Part shown: positions 57,265 through 64,000 of the stretch, piece by piece | How positions within the stretch are numbered: position 1 is the first letter of the stretch | Layout of the letters: each line of letters begins with the position of its first letter | Origin: JACRBR01 sp964371355 | Lineage (GTDB): Bacteria; Chloroflexota; Dehalococcoidia; DSTF01; JACRBR01 | Direction: 5' to 3' | Assembly: GCA_964371355.1 (NCBI GenBank) | Contig: CAYJMG010000006.1 | Span: 62,001-126,000 of the forward strand | DNA: 64,000 bases | The notes under the pieces: model-generated | Seen by the model: the letters and a program-made list of their open reading frames with translations, nothing else | Databases searched by the model: none | What the model was told of the DNA's origin: nothing | Position numbers and translations under genes: made by a program

Positions 57265-57825
57265 CTACGCGTAGCCTTCGGCGGCGGCTTCCCAGCCGGG
57301 GACGAACTTGCGCCACTGCTCCTCGCGCTCGAGGTAGGGATAGACGACGTAGTAGCTGGTGACGCGGGGCTGGAACGGCTCGCGCATGAGCTGCATCTTG
57401 GCCTCCGTCGGCGTGCGGGCGGCCTTGCGGTGGTTGCAGGTCTTGCAGGCGGTCACCAGGTTCTCCCACGTGTGGCGTCCGCCGCGGTGGCGGGGGAGCA
57501 CGTGGTCGAGCGTGAGGTCGCGCGAGCCGCGGTGGCCGCAGTACTGGCAGGTGAAGCGGTCGCGGTTGAAGACCTCGCGGCGGGAGAGGCGCATCTGGGG
57601 GCGGGGCCGCTTGATCATGTAGATCAGGCGGATGACCGACGGCAGAGGCCAGGAGCGCGTGGCGGATCGAAGCGAGCCGCGGCCGTGCTCGAGCACCTCG
57701 GCCTTGCCGCGCTCGAGTAGCACAAACGCCCGCCTTGGGTGGCAGACGTTCAGCGGCTCGTAGTTCTGATTGAGGACAAGAACGCTTCCCGCCATCTGCT
57801 TGCCAGTCTGTTGCGCTGGCATCAT
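57265..57825 (-). CDS. HNH endonuclease
   Basis: About 186 residues from the double ATG at 57825; an ATG at 57795 (MAGSVLVLNQNYEPL) is equally likely and matches relatives better. The HNH-5-like core has the zinc pair CQYCG, then LTLDHVLPRHRGG, WENLVTACKTCN and HRK, giving the HNH triad with a second CxxC. The flanking LNQNYEPLNVCHPRRAF is characteristic of a common stand-alone HNH family in Chloroflexota and Actinobacteria. Role unknown; defence and DNA repair have both been suggested for the group. Confidence 0.87.
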   Translation of the reverse strand: MMPAQQTGKQMAGSVLVLNQNYEPLNVCHPRRAFVLLERGKAEVLEHGRGSLRSATRSWPLPSVIRLIYMIKRPRPQMRLSRREVFNRDRFTCQYCGHRGSRDLTLDHVLPRHRGGRHTWENLVTACKTCNHRKAARTPTEAKMQLMREPFQPRVTSYYVVYPYLEREEQWRKFVPGWEAAAEGYA

Positions 57826-57968
57826 AGCAGGGCCTGATTCCGGGCAGCAAAATGGCCGCTCCAGAGGCCCGGCTGTGCGGCAGTATCGCCCGAGGCGCTG
57901 CCGCCCTACAATCGTCCGAGCAACCGAACTTGACGGACGCGTGCCGCATACGGCGGAGGGAAATGGAT

Positions 57969-58451
57969 ATGGCGAGCAGGGACGAACTGATCCAGGGCCT
58001 GGAGCTGCTGATCCAGGAGGGAACGCGGCTGGCGGACTCGCTTTCGGCGGCGCAGCTTGAGGCGGTGGTGGACGTGGACGGGTGGAAGGGGAAGGAGATG
58101 TTCGCACACGTCGCGGGCGTCGGGGCGATGGTGGCGCCGATGGTGACGGGCCTGGCGAACGCGGCCCCGGGGACTGACACGTTCGGCGCGATCGACATCG
58201 ACCAGCTCAACGCCGGCGTCGTGACGCAGCGGGCGAGCAAGACCGCGCGAGAGCTGGCGGACGAGCTGGCGGCAAACTACCGCGCGGTCATCGACTTCGT
58301 GCGCAACGCGCCGGACGACCTGCTGGACAAAAAGGCGACGGCGCGCGGCTACAAAGACGTCCCCGTCAGCGACCTCGTGAACCGCATGGTGGTGCTGCAC
58401 GGTCTGGCGCACATTTACAGCGTGTATGCCAGCGTGTTCTGGTCCGCGTAG
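57969..58451 (+). CDS. DinB-like/maleylpyruvate isomerase-N-like protein
   Basis: 160 residues from the second ATG (57969), which has GGAGGG eight bases upstream; the first ATG is only two bases from it. The four-helix fold shows VDGWKGKEMFAHVAGVGAM with the first His and VVLHGLAHIYSVYAS with the distal ones. It is the third DinB-fold protein in the window. A TACAAT box at 57907-57912 is the probable promoter. No specific reaction can be assigned. Confidence 0.72.
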   Translation: MASRDELIQGLELLIQEGTRLADSLSAAQLEAVVDVDGWKGKEMFAHVAGVGAMVAPMVTGLANAAPGTDTFGAIDIDQLNAGVVTQRASKTARELADELAANYRAVIDFVRNAPDDLLDKKATARGYKDVPVSDLVNRMVVLHGLAHIYSVYASVFWSA

Positions 58452-58527
58452 GGAATAGGGAGCAGGGAATAGAGTCGAGAGCGGGCCCGCGGGCCCGCTC
58501 TTGTCGTTCGCGGTGAGGGCAGGACGG

Positions 58528-58830
58528 TCAATCCAGCGAGGCGACGGTGTCGAGGCGGATGATCTCCGGGCGGCCGGCCAGGCTGCCGCCGATCTTGCCG
58601 CCGAAGGCCGCCATGTGCGGTGTCTTGCTGTGATCGGCGAGCGCGGCGTCGTCGGCGTAGGCCTCGATGAAGTAGAAGACGGCCGGCGTCTTCTGATCCT
58701 GGGCCAACGTGTACATGAGCGTCCGGCCGGCCTCGTTCGCCTTGACGGCGGCGACCATCTCCGCGCCGGCGGCCTTGAACTCGTCCTCCTTGCCCTCCTG
58801 CACGGTGAGCTTGGCGATCACGCTAATCAT
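58528..58830 (-). CDS. ABM-domain monooxygenase-like protein
   Basis: 100 residues with the antibiotic-biosynthesis-monooxygenase (YgiN-like) ferredoxin fold: VIAKLTVQEGKEDEFKAA, then ALADHSKTPHMAAFGGKI. Characterised relatives are quinol or polyketide oxygenases that need no cofactor, and others are haem-degrading. His in ADHSKTPH matches the conserved site. It stands alone between convergent and co-directional genes. Confidence 0.82.
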   Translation of the reverse strand: MISVIAKLTVQEGKEDEFKAAGAEMVAAVKANEAGRTLMYTLAQDQKTPAVFYFIEAYADDAALADHSKTPHMAAFGGKIGGSLAGRPEIIRLDTVASLD

Positions 58831-58984
58831 TCCGGTCTCCCTTTCAGCTAACAGCGCGCGGATGGCGCCCCGAGTGCAAACACGCCGTCATGGTGGGCGA
58901 TCCGCACCTTACGATCACGGCCGCAAGAAGGCCGCCGGAGCAGTGCTCCGGCGGCCTCGCTACTACCTGTGTTCGACCTGGGCG

Positions 58985-60571
58985 CTACCGCGCGCGCGAG
59001 CGCGTGGCGACTCCGAGGCCTCCCAGCCCGAGGGTCGCGGTCACGAACACGAGCACGGTCAGCAGGCCGCCGGCCGCGCGGGCCGGTGCGCCCGTGCCCG
59101 ACTCCGGAAGCTCGCGGGCCGGGCCGCGGGACTCGCCAGCGACGATGAGGACCGGGGTGGAGGTCGGCGGGACTTCGGTCGCCGCGGCCGTCGTGTTGGT
59201 GGGCTCCGGCGTGTCGGTCGATTCGGGCGTGGCGGTGCGCGTCGCCGTGTTCGTCGCCGTGGCGGTGTTCGTCGCAGTCGCCGTCGCGGTGTTCGTCGAC
59301 GTGGCCGTGGCTGTGTTCGTGGGGGTGTTCGTCGCCGTTGGCGTGTGCGTCGGCGTCTCTGTCGGCGTGTTCGTCGGGGTAGCCGTGGCCGTGTTCGTCG
59401 GCGTGTTCGTCGGCGTGTTCGTCGGCGTCGCGGTCGGCGTGTTCGTCGGCGTGTTCGTCGCCGTTGGCGTGTGCGTCGCGGTCGGGGTCGCGGTGAACGT
59501 CGCCGTGGCCGTGTGCGTCGGGGTATGCGTGTTCGTCGCCGTCGGCACCGCCGTCGGGGTCTCGGACGGCGTCCTGGTGGCCGTCTTCGTCGCTGTCTCC
59601 GTCGGCGTTGGGGTGTTCGTGGGCGTGTTCACCGGGGTGTTGGTCGGCGTCGGCGTAGACGTCGGACTGTTCGTCGGCGTCGGCGTCTCGGTCGGTGTGT
59701 TCGTCGGGATGAGGGTAGCGGTGGAGGTCGGCGTATTGGTCGACGTTTCCGTCGGCGTGTTCGTGGCGGTGTTCGCCGGCGTGGGCGTCGAGGTGGCCGG
59801 TGGCGTGCACGGCGGGATGCTGACGGACTTCGCGTCGTTCAGCGTCTGCTCCACGCGGATCGTGTTCACGCCATCACGCACGGCGCTGACGTCGAGCGGG
59901 CCAAAGGCCAGCGTCGGGCCGTTCGCGGTGACGGTGACGCGGCTGCCCGGGATCTCGAGGAAGAAGCCTTCGCCCGGCAGGTGGTCGGTCACGTAGATGT
60001 CGAACACCTGCGGGTACGGGCCCGGGATGCCGTACATCGTGCCGCTGAGGCCGCCCGACTCGTCGCAGGCCGCCTCGATCGACGAAGCGCCGGCGGTCGC
60101 CGTGGCCGACGGGCTAGGCGCGGGCGTGCTAGTCGGCGTGCAGCCGGGGAAGTTCAGGCCCAGCGTGTCGGTGTCGTCGAGCTTCGTGTACGCGCCGGAC
60201 TGCTTCGAGTACAGCTTCACCGTGCCCGAGGTCTGGACAGCGCCGGTACCCGACCGCTGGAAGAGCAGGTAGTACGTCTGGTGGCCCAGGTGTCCGGGGG
60301 AGTTGTCGAAATAGAAGGTCTGCTGGATGATCTCGCCGTTGACGACGACGTCGACGACGGCTTTGCGGTCGGCGCCGCCGCCCATGTACTCGCCCTTCGC
60401 GGACCAGCCGCCGCAGTTCGCGCTCTCGGTCACCTGCGTGTGGTGCGCGAGGGCCGTCCCGATGCCCAGCGCGAGCGCGGCGACCGCGACCGAGGCGATC
60501 GCGCACAAGGTGAGCGCAGCGCGCATCACCGCCTTCCCGGATTCACTCCTCGTCCCTGTCCTGTGCTTCAC
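58985..60571 (-). CDS. Secreted Thr/Pro-repeat surface protein with LPESG tail
   Basis: 528 residues from the GTG at 60571, which has GGAGG five bases upstream; a TTG at 60616 is possible. A signal peptide (ALTLCAIASVAVAALALGIG, cut near TALA-HH) leads to a ~250-residue domain with four or five cysteines. Then comes a ~210-residue stretch almost entirely of TNTPT, TATAT and TPTNT repeats. The end reads LPESG, a hydrophobic helix (GLLTVLVFVTATLGLGGLG) and RSRAR, a sortase-like tail. The Thr/Pro region is a probable glycosylated stalk. No known adhesin domain is recognised. Confidence 0.78.
   Translation of the reverse strand: MKHRTGTRSESGKAVMRAALTLCAIASVAVAALALGIGTALAHHTQVTESANCGGWSAKGEYMGGGADRKAVVDVVVNGEIIQQTFYFDNSPGHLGHQTYYLLFQRSGTGAVQTSGTVKLYSKQSGAYTKLDDTDTLGLNFPGCTPTSTPAPSPSATATAGASSIEAACDESGGLSGTMYGIPGPYPQVFDIYVTDHLPGEGFFLEIPGSRVTVTANGPTLAFGPLDVSAVRDGVNTIRVEQTLNDAKSVSIPPCTPPATSTPTPANTATNTPTETSTNTPTSTATLIPTNTPTETPTPTNSPTSTPTPTNTPVNTPTNTPTPTETATKTATRTPSETPTAVPTATNTHTPTHTATATFTATPTATHTPTATNTPTNTPTATPTNTPTNTPTNTATATPTNTPTETPTHTPTATNTPTNTATATSTNTATATATNTATATNTATRTATPESTDTPEPTNTTAAATEVPPTSTPVLIVAGESRGPARELPESGTGAPARAAGGLLTVLVFVTATLGLGGLGVATRSRAR
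59180..59800 (-). repeat. Low-complexity tandem repeats encoding the Thr/Pro stalk
   Basis: Many imperfect repeats of a GTGTTCGTCGGCGT-type unit (read on the plus strand) encode alternating T-N-T-P-T and T-A-T. Such tracts often change length by slippage. Confidence 0.75.
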
Positions 60572-60723
60572 GTCGTCCTCCGGGGCTCTCGCGATGTTGG
60601 CGGGTGGGTTCGTCAAGTTTCTTCGTCAAGAACAACGGAGGGACTTGACGACCATTACGGGCCAATCGGACGGCATGCGCCGGCGCGGCAGGACTCGGCC
60701 CGGGATTCGCACAGACGTTCTGG

Positions 60724-60729
60724 TATACT
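60724..60729 (+). promoter_or_regulatory. -10 box for leaderless nrdJ
   Basis: TATACT with seven nucleotides before the ATG and no ribosome site. No B12 riboswitch is seen upstream. Confidence 0.5.
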
Positions 60730-60736
60730 TGACGCC

Positions 60737-63469
60737 ATGTCGAGCGAGCGCCCCAAGCCTCCGGCCTGGCTCAGCATCTCCGGTTCGCCCCGGGCGACCT
60801 CCGGCGCTGCCGCGGCGCGCAAGAAGCAGCGGAAGCAAGCCGCGAAGACGGCGGCGCAGCCGATTCCCGCCGCGAAGACGCCAGCCACCCCGAAGCCAGC
60901 CCGTCGAGCCGGGACGCCGGGCCGCAGCGGGCCAGACCTGTCCGACAACGCGCGGACCGTCCTGGAACGCCGCTACCTGGCGAAGGATGCGCGCGGACGA
61001 CTGGCGGAGACGCCGGAAGAGCTGTTCCGGCGCGTCGCGCGCAACATCGCCGAGGCGGAGGCACCGTTCGGGACGCCGGGGACGGCCGGCGCGCGCATCG
61101 CCGAGGCGGAGACGCGGTTCTACGAGCTGATGACGTCGCTGCGCTTCCTGCCGAACTCGCCCACGCTGGGGAACGCCGGGCGGGCGATCCAGCAGCTCTC
61201 GGCGTGCTTCGTGCTTCCCGTCGAGGACTCGATGGAGCGCATCTTCGGCACGCTGAAGGACACTGCACTGATCCACCAGAGCGGCGGCGGCACGGGATTC
61301 GCGTTCAGCCGGCTGCGGCCCGCCGGCGACATCGTCGCATCGACGGGAGGCATTGCCAGCGGGCCGGTGTCGTTCATGAAGGTGTACGACGCAGCGACGG
61401 AGTCCATCAAGCAGGGCGGGACTCGGCGCGGCGCGAACATGGCCATCCTCAGTGTCGACCATCCGGACATCGAGGCGTTCATCAACGTGAAGTCCGACAT
61501 GGTGACGCTGCAGAACTTCAACATCAGCGTCGCCGTGACCGAGCGCTTCATGCAGGCCGTCGAGCGCGACGAGGAGTACGAGCTGCTGAACCCGCGGACG
61601 CGCACGGTTGCGGGCAAGCGCCGGGCGCGCGAGGTGTTCCGGCAGATCGTGGCGAACGCGTGGAAAAACGGCGACCCGGGGCTGGTGTTCCTCGACCGCA
61701 TCAACCGCGACAACCCCACGCCGCAGCTCGGCCGCATCGAGGCGACGAACCCATGCGGCGAGCAGCCGCTCTTGCCGTATGAATCCTGCAACCTGGGGTC
61801 GATCAATCTCTCGAGGTTTGTGAAGCCGACGGCGCCGGCGAAGACGGCGCGGGGACGCGGGAAGAACGGCGCAGCGCCGGCCGCGGCGGTCGAACTCGAC
61901 TGGGACGCGCTGGCCGCGGCGATCCCGGTGTGCGTGCGGTTCCTGGACGATGTGATCGAGCAGAACCGCTACCCTATCGCCGAGATCGACGCGATGACGA
62001 AGCAGACGCGCAAGATCGGGCTGGGGCTCATGGGGTGGGCCGACCTGCTGTTCCTTCTGCACATCCGATACGACTCCGACGAAGCGATCGCGCTGGCCGA
62101 GCGCGTGGCTTCGTTCGTGTCCGAGCACGCGGACCGGGCATCGGAGGCGCTGGCAGCGGAGCGCGGGGTGTTCCCCGCGTGGCAGGGCTCGATCTACGAC
62201 CCGGCGTCGGGCGACGTACGCGGCGGGCGACGCTTCCGGAATTCGACACGGACGACGATCGCGCCGACGGGCACGCTGAGCATCATCGCCGACTGCAGCG
62301 GCGGCATCGAGCCGGCGTTTGCGCTCGCGTTCATGCGACAGCACCACCTGGACCGCAAGGATCCGGCGAAGGTGACGCGACTGCCGGAGGTGAACAGCAC
62401 GTTCGCCGCCATGGCCAAGGAGCACGGCTTCCACGGCGAGGCACTGATGGCGTTCCTGGGCGAGGGTGGGCCGCTGGCGGAGCGGGACGACGTGCCGGCG
62501 TGGGCGAAGGACGTGTTCCGCACGTCGCACGACATCGACCCGGAGTGGCACGTACGGATGCAGGCGGCGTTCCAGCGGCACACGGACAACGCCGTAAGCA
62601 AGACGATCAACTTCCGCCACGACGCGACCGTCGAGGATGTCGAGCGCGCGTACCTGCTGGCGTACCGCGAGGGCTGCAAGGGCATCACTGTGTACCGCGA
62701 TGGCTCGCGCGACCGGCAAGTGCTGTCGCACGCGACGGTGAAGGGGCCGGAGCAGGCGGAGGCCGTGGCGGCGGAGATCGCGCTGGGAATCACCGAGGAG
62801 ATCGCGGCGGCGAACGGACCTCACCCCGCGCCCGTCGGTTCCACGGCGCCGCGGCCGGAGGGCAAGCCCTACCGGCGGCACCTGCCCAACGAGCGGCAGT
62901 CGGTGACGCACAAGTTCCGGGTAGGTGAGCAGGAGGGGTATGTCACCGTTGGCCTGTACGACGACGGGTCGCCGGGCGAGATATTCGTGAACATCTCGAA
63001 GGAAGGCTCGACGATCCGCGGACTCATGGACTCCGTCGCCGTGCTGACGTCGGTGGCGCTGCAGTACGGCGTGCCGCTGCAAAACCTCGTCGAGAAGTTC
63101 CGGGGCGTGCACTTCGAACCCGCGGGCCTGACGGGCGACCCCCGCATCCCGACAGCGTCCTCGCTGGTGGACTACATCTTCCGCTGGCTGGAGGTGCGAT
63201 TCTTGCGCTCCGGCGCGGCACTCGAAGACTCGCCGCGGCGAGAGCCGCACCCGGCTGTGCCGACGGGCACGGGGACGAAAGCAACGGGTTCGCGTCGCGC
63301 CAAAGCCGAATCCAACGTGGCTACGGCGCGGGCGCAGCAGGCTGCGCCCCTACCGACGACACCCACCGGCGGGACGAGCACGGGGATGGGGTGCCCGCAG
63401 TGCGGGTCGATCCTGGTGTTCGCCGAGGGGTGCTTCCTGTGCCCCAACTGCGGATTCACCCGCTGCTGA
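60737..63469 (+). CDS. nrdJ: Adenosylcobalamin-dependent (class II) ribonucleotide reductase
   Basis: 910 residues from the ATG at 60737; the frame runs open for 2 kb upstream only as Arg-rich shadow sequence. After a ~70-residue Ala/Lys/Pro-rich leader comes the reductase barrel: Cys157 in LSACFVLP, HQSGGGTGFAFS, QGGTRRGANM and the NPCGEQPLLPYESCNLGS loop with the radical Cys and Glu. The C-terminus has CPQCGS and CPNCGFTRC, a zinc-ribbon-like redox tail. It converts ribonucleotides to deoxyribonucleotides in an oxygen-independent manner using B12. A short Ala/Lys insert (AKTARGRGKNGAAPA) follows the active-site loop. Confidence 0.95.
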   Translation: MSSERPKPPAWLSISGSPRATSGAAAARKKQRKQAAKTAAQPIPAAKTPATPKPARRAGTPGRSGPDLSDNARTVLERRYLAKDARGRLAETPEELFRRVARNIAEAEAPFGTPGTAGARIAEAETRFYELMTSLRFLPNSPTLGNAGRAIQQLSACFVLPVEDSMERIFGTLKDTALIHQSGGGTGFAFSRLRPAGDIVASTGGIASGPVSFMKVYDAATESIKQGGTRRGANMAILSVDHPDIEAFINVKSDMVTLQNFNISVAVTERFMQAVERDEEYELLNPRTRTVAGKRRAREVFRQIVANAWKNGDPGLVFLDRINRDNPTPQLGRIEATNPCGEQPLLPYESCNLGSINLSRFVKPTAPAKTARGRGKNGAAPAAAVELDWDALAAAIPVCVRFLDDVIEQNRYPIAEIDAMTKQTRKIGLGLMGWADLLFLLHIRYDSDEAIALAERVASFVSEHADRASEALAAERGVFPAWQGSIYDPASGDVRGGRRFRNSTRTTIAPTGTLSIIADCSGGIEPAFALAFMRQHHLDRKDPAKVTRLPEVNSTFAAMAKEHGFHGEALMAFLGEGGPLAERDDVPAWAKDVFRTSHDIDPEWHVRMQAAFQRHTDNAVSKTINFRHDATVEDVERAYLLAYREGCKGITVYRDGSRDRQVLSHATVKGPEQAEAVAAEIALGITEEIAAANGPHPAPVGSTAPRPEGKPYRRHLPNERQSVTHKFRVGEQEGYVTVGLYDDGSPGEIFVNISKEGSTIRGLMDSVAVLTSVALQYGVPLQNLVEKFRGVHFEPAGLTGDPRIPTASSLVDYIFRWLEVRFLRSGAALEDSPRREPHPAVPTGTGTKATGSRRAKAESNVATARAQQAAPLPTTPTGGTSTGMGCPQCGSILVFAEGCFLCPNCGFTRC

Positions 63470-63610
63470 CCAGCGGCCCTCGACCGCCGGCACCTCTCCG
63501 CCCGGACTTTCAGCCCGCACTGCGGCATTCAAAGATCATGAGTTCCGTGAGTTCGGCGACCTGCGTGAAGATTCGCCGGACAGCACAGCCGGGGCGGTCG
63601 TGCCACACGC

Positions 63611-63850
63611 CTAATGCGCGCAGCCGCAGCCGCCGCCACCACAGGCGCATCCACCACCCGGCGGCCCCGGTGACGGCATCAGGTCGAAGCCACCGTCCGC
63701 GCCCTTCGACACGGCGGCGAACACGGACAGCGTGCGCGTCGCGCCGGCGTGGCCCTTCGCGCAGGTCGCGGGCTCATCGGCGCGGGCGATCGGGCGGAGC
63801 TGCTCGAACTTTGATGCGCAACGGCGGCAGTAGTACTCGTAGATGGGCAT
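63611..63850 (-). CDS. FmdB-family zinc ribbon protein
   Basis: 79 residues opening with MPIYEYYCRRCASKFEQL, the hallmark of FmdB-type ribbons, with the second pair of ligands in ATCAKGHAG. The C-terminus is a Gly/Cys run (CACGGGGCGCAH) typical of the longer forms. FmdB was named as a putative regulator of amidase and formamidase genes; the general role is unknown. It converges on nrdJ. Confidence 0.9.
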   Translation of the reverse strand: MPIYEYYCRRCASKFEQLRPIARADEPATCAKGHAGATRTLSVFAAVSKGADGGFDLMPSPGPPGGGCACGGGGCGCAH

Positions 63851-63860
63851 TGGTGTAGTC

Positions 63861-63881
63861 GCTAGTCGTTAGTCGTTGGTG
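63861..63881. repeat. Three heptamer units of the 27.6-kb array type
   Basis: CGCTAGT, CGTTAGT and CGTTGGT in tandem, just upstream of the FmdB gene start. The remaining ~120 bases to the window end show no gene. Confidence 0.7.
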
Positions 63882-64000
63882 GATGTGATCGAGTTGCCAG
63901 CGTTAGCGCGAGTGCACGGCCCGCGGCGACTCGGCCATGGCCTTCATCCAGGATTGGCTCAAAGATGCAGGCCACAGCGCCGATCGCAATCGCGGCCCCT

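Noticed and set aside
58709..60736. Long frame upstream of and in frame with nrdJ, giving a 1,586-residue fusion
   Set aside because: The upstream part is an Arg-rich shadow of the Thr/Pro repeat gene on the other strand; nrdJ has its own promoter box and ATG at 60737.
60626..63250. 874-codon minus-strand frame opposite nrdJ
   Set aside because: Arg/His-rich shadow; nrdJ motifs are intact on the other strand.

Overview
The window is about 64 kb of high-GC bacterial chromosome, almost certainly from a metagenome-assembled genome: it carries a run of ten Ns flanked by poly-G (35820-35869). The gene set points to Chloroflexota, perhaps a Dehalococcoidia-like lineage. It combines a vitamin B12-dependent class II ribonucleotide reductase, coenzyme F420 biosynthesis genes, a CdaA/CdaR c-di-AMP pair, MutS2, mreB standing alone, methylmalonyl-CoA pathway genes, several acyl-CoA dehydrogenases and tandem Flp pilins. 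Several TANNNT -10 boxes lie only 6-9 nt ahead of start codons. The assignment is inferred from gene content; no rRNA is present to test it.

Layout. 1-20.3 kb is mostly housekeeping: ribF (cut by the window edge), a beta-propeller lipoprotein, fabD-fabF, the tightly packed argF-cdaA-cdaR(ybbR)-der run, a 1,252-residue multi-membrane protein with internal repeats, plsY, a MarR regulator, an eight-PAS histidine kinase with its OmpR-type partner, and mreB. 20.3-31 kb holds recJ, a small protein with an LPSTG tail, a LOG-family enzyme, a DHA2-type exporter, mutS2, a heptanucleotide tandem array, cofD-cofC-nitroreductase (F420 synthesis) and an endonuclease/exonuclease/phosphatase protein.

31-34.7 kb is an island of dispersed composite repeats around an APH-family kinase and the meaB/mcmB pair. 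34.7-43.4 kb is the catabolic heart. One minus-strand run encodes an acyl-CoA dehydrogenase followed by the alpha and beta subunits of a NarGH/type II DMSO reductase-like molybdoenzyme. A divergent TetR regulator and twin 19-bp direct repeats sit at its head. A second minus-strand run encodes another acyl-CoA dehydrogenase and a thiolase. Next come methylmalonyl-CoA epimerase with a triple-VOC protein, DinB-like proteins, an HD-GYP membrane protein and tRNA-Val.

48-64 kb carries two polytopic membrane proteins (one GT87-like) around three tandem Flp pilins that have a structured leader. It also carries a class V aminotransferase and serA with a toxin-antitoxin pair between them, a CapA-like lipoprotein, an HNH nuclease, a Thr/Pro-repeat surface protein with an LPESG tail, nrdJ and an FmdB-type zinc ribbon. 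I see no CRISPR array, no rRNA and no transposase gene.

The strongest candidate for a little-described system is the TetR-flanked molybdoenzyme/acyl-CoA dehydrogenase operon. It has no gamma subunit, no chaperone and no Tat signal, and the presumed catalytic Glu is Asp in both acyl-CoA dehydrogenases. The predicted three-way-junction RNA ahead of the disulfide-tailed pilins is second. Both are inferences from sequence alone.
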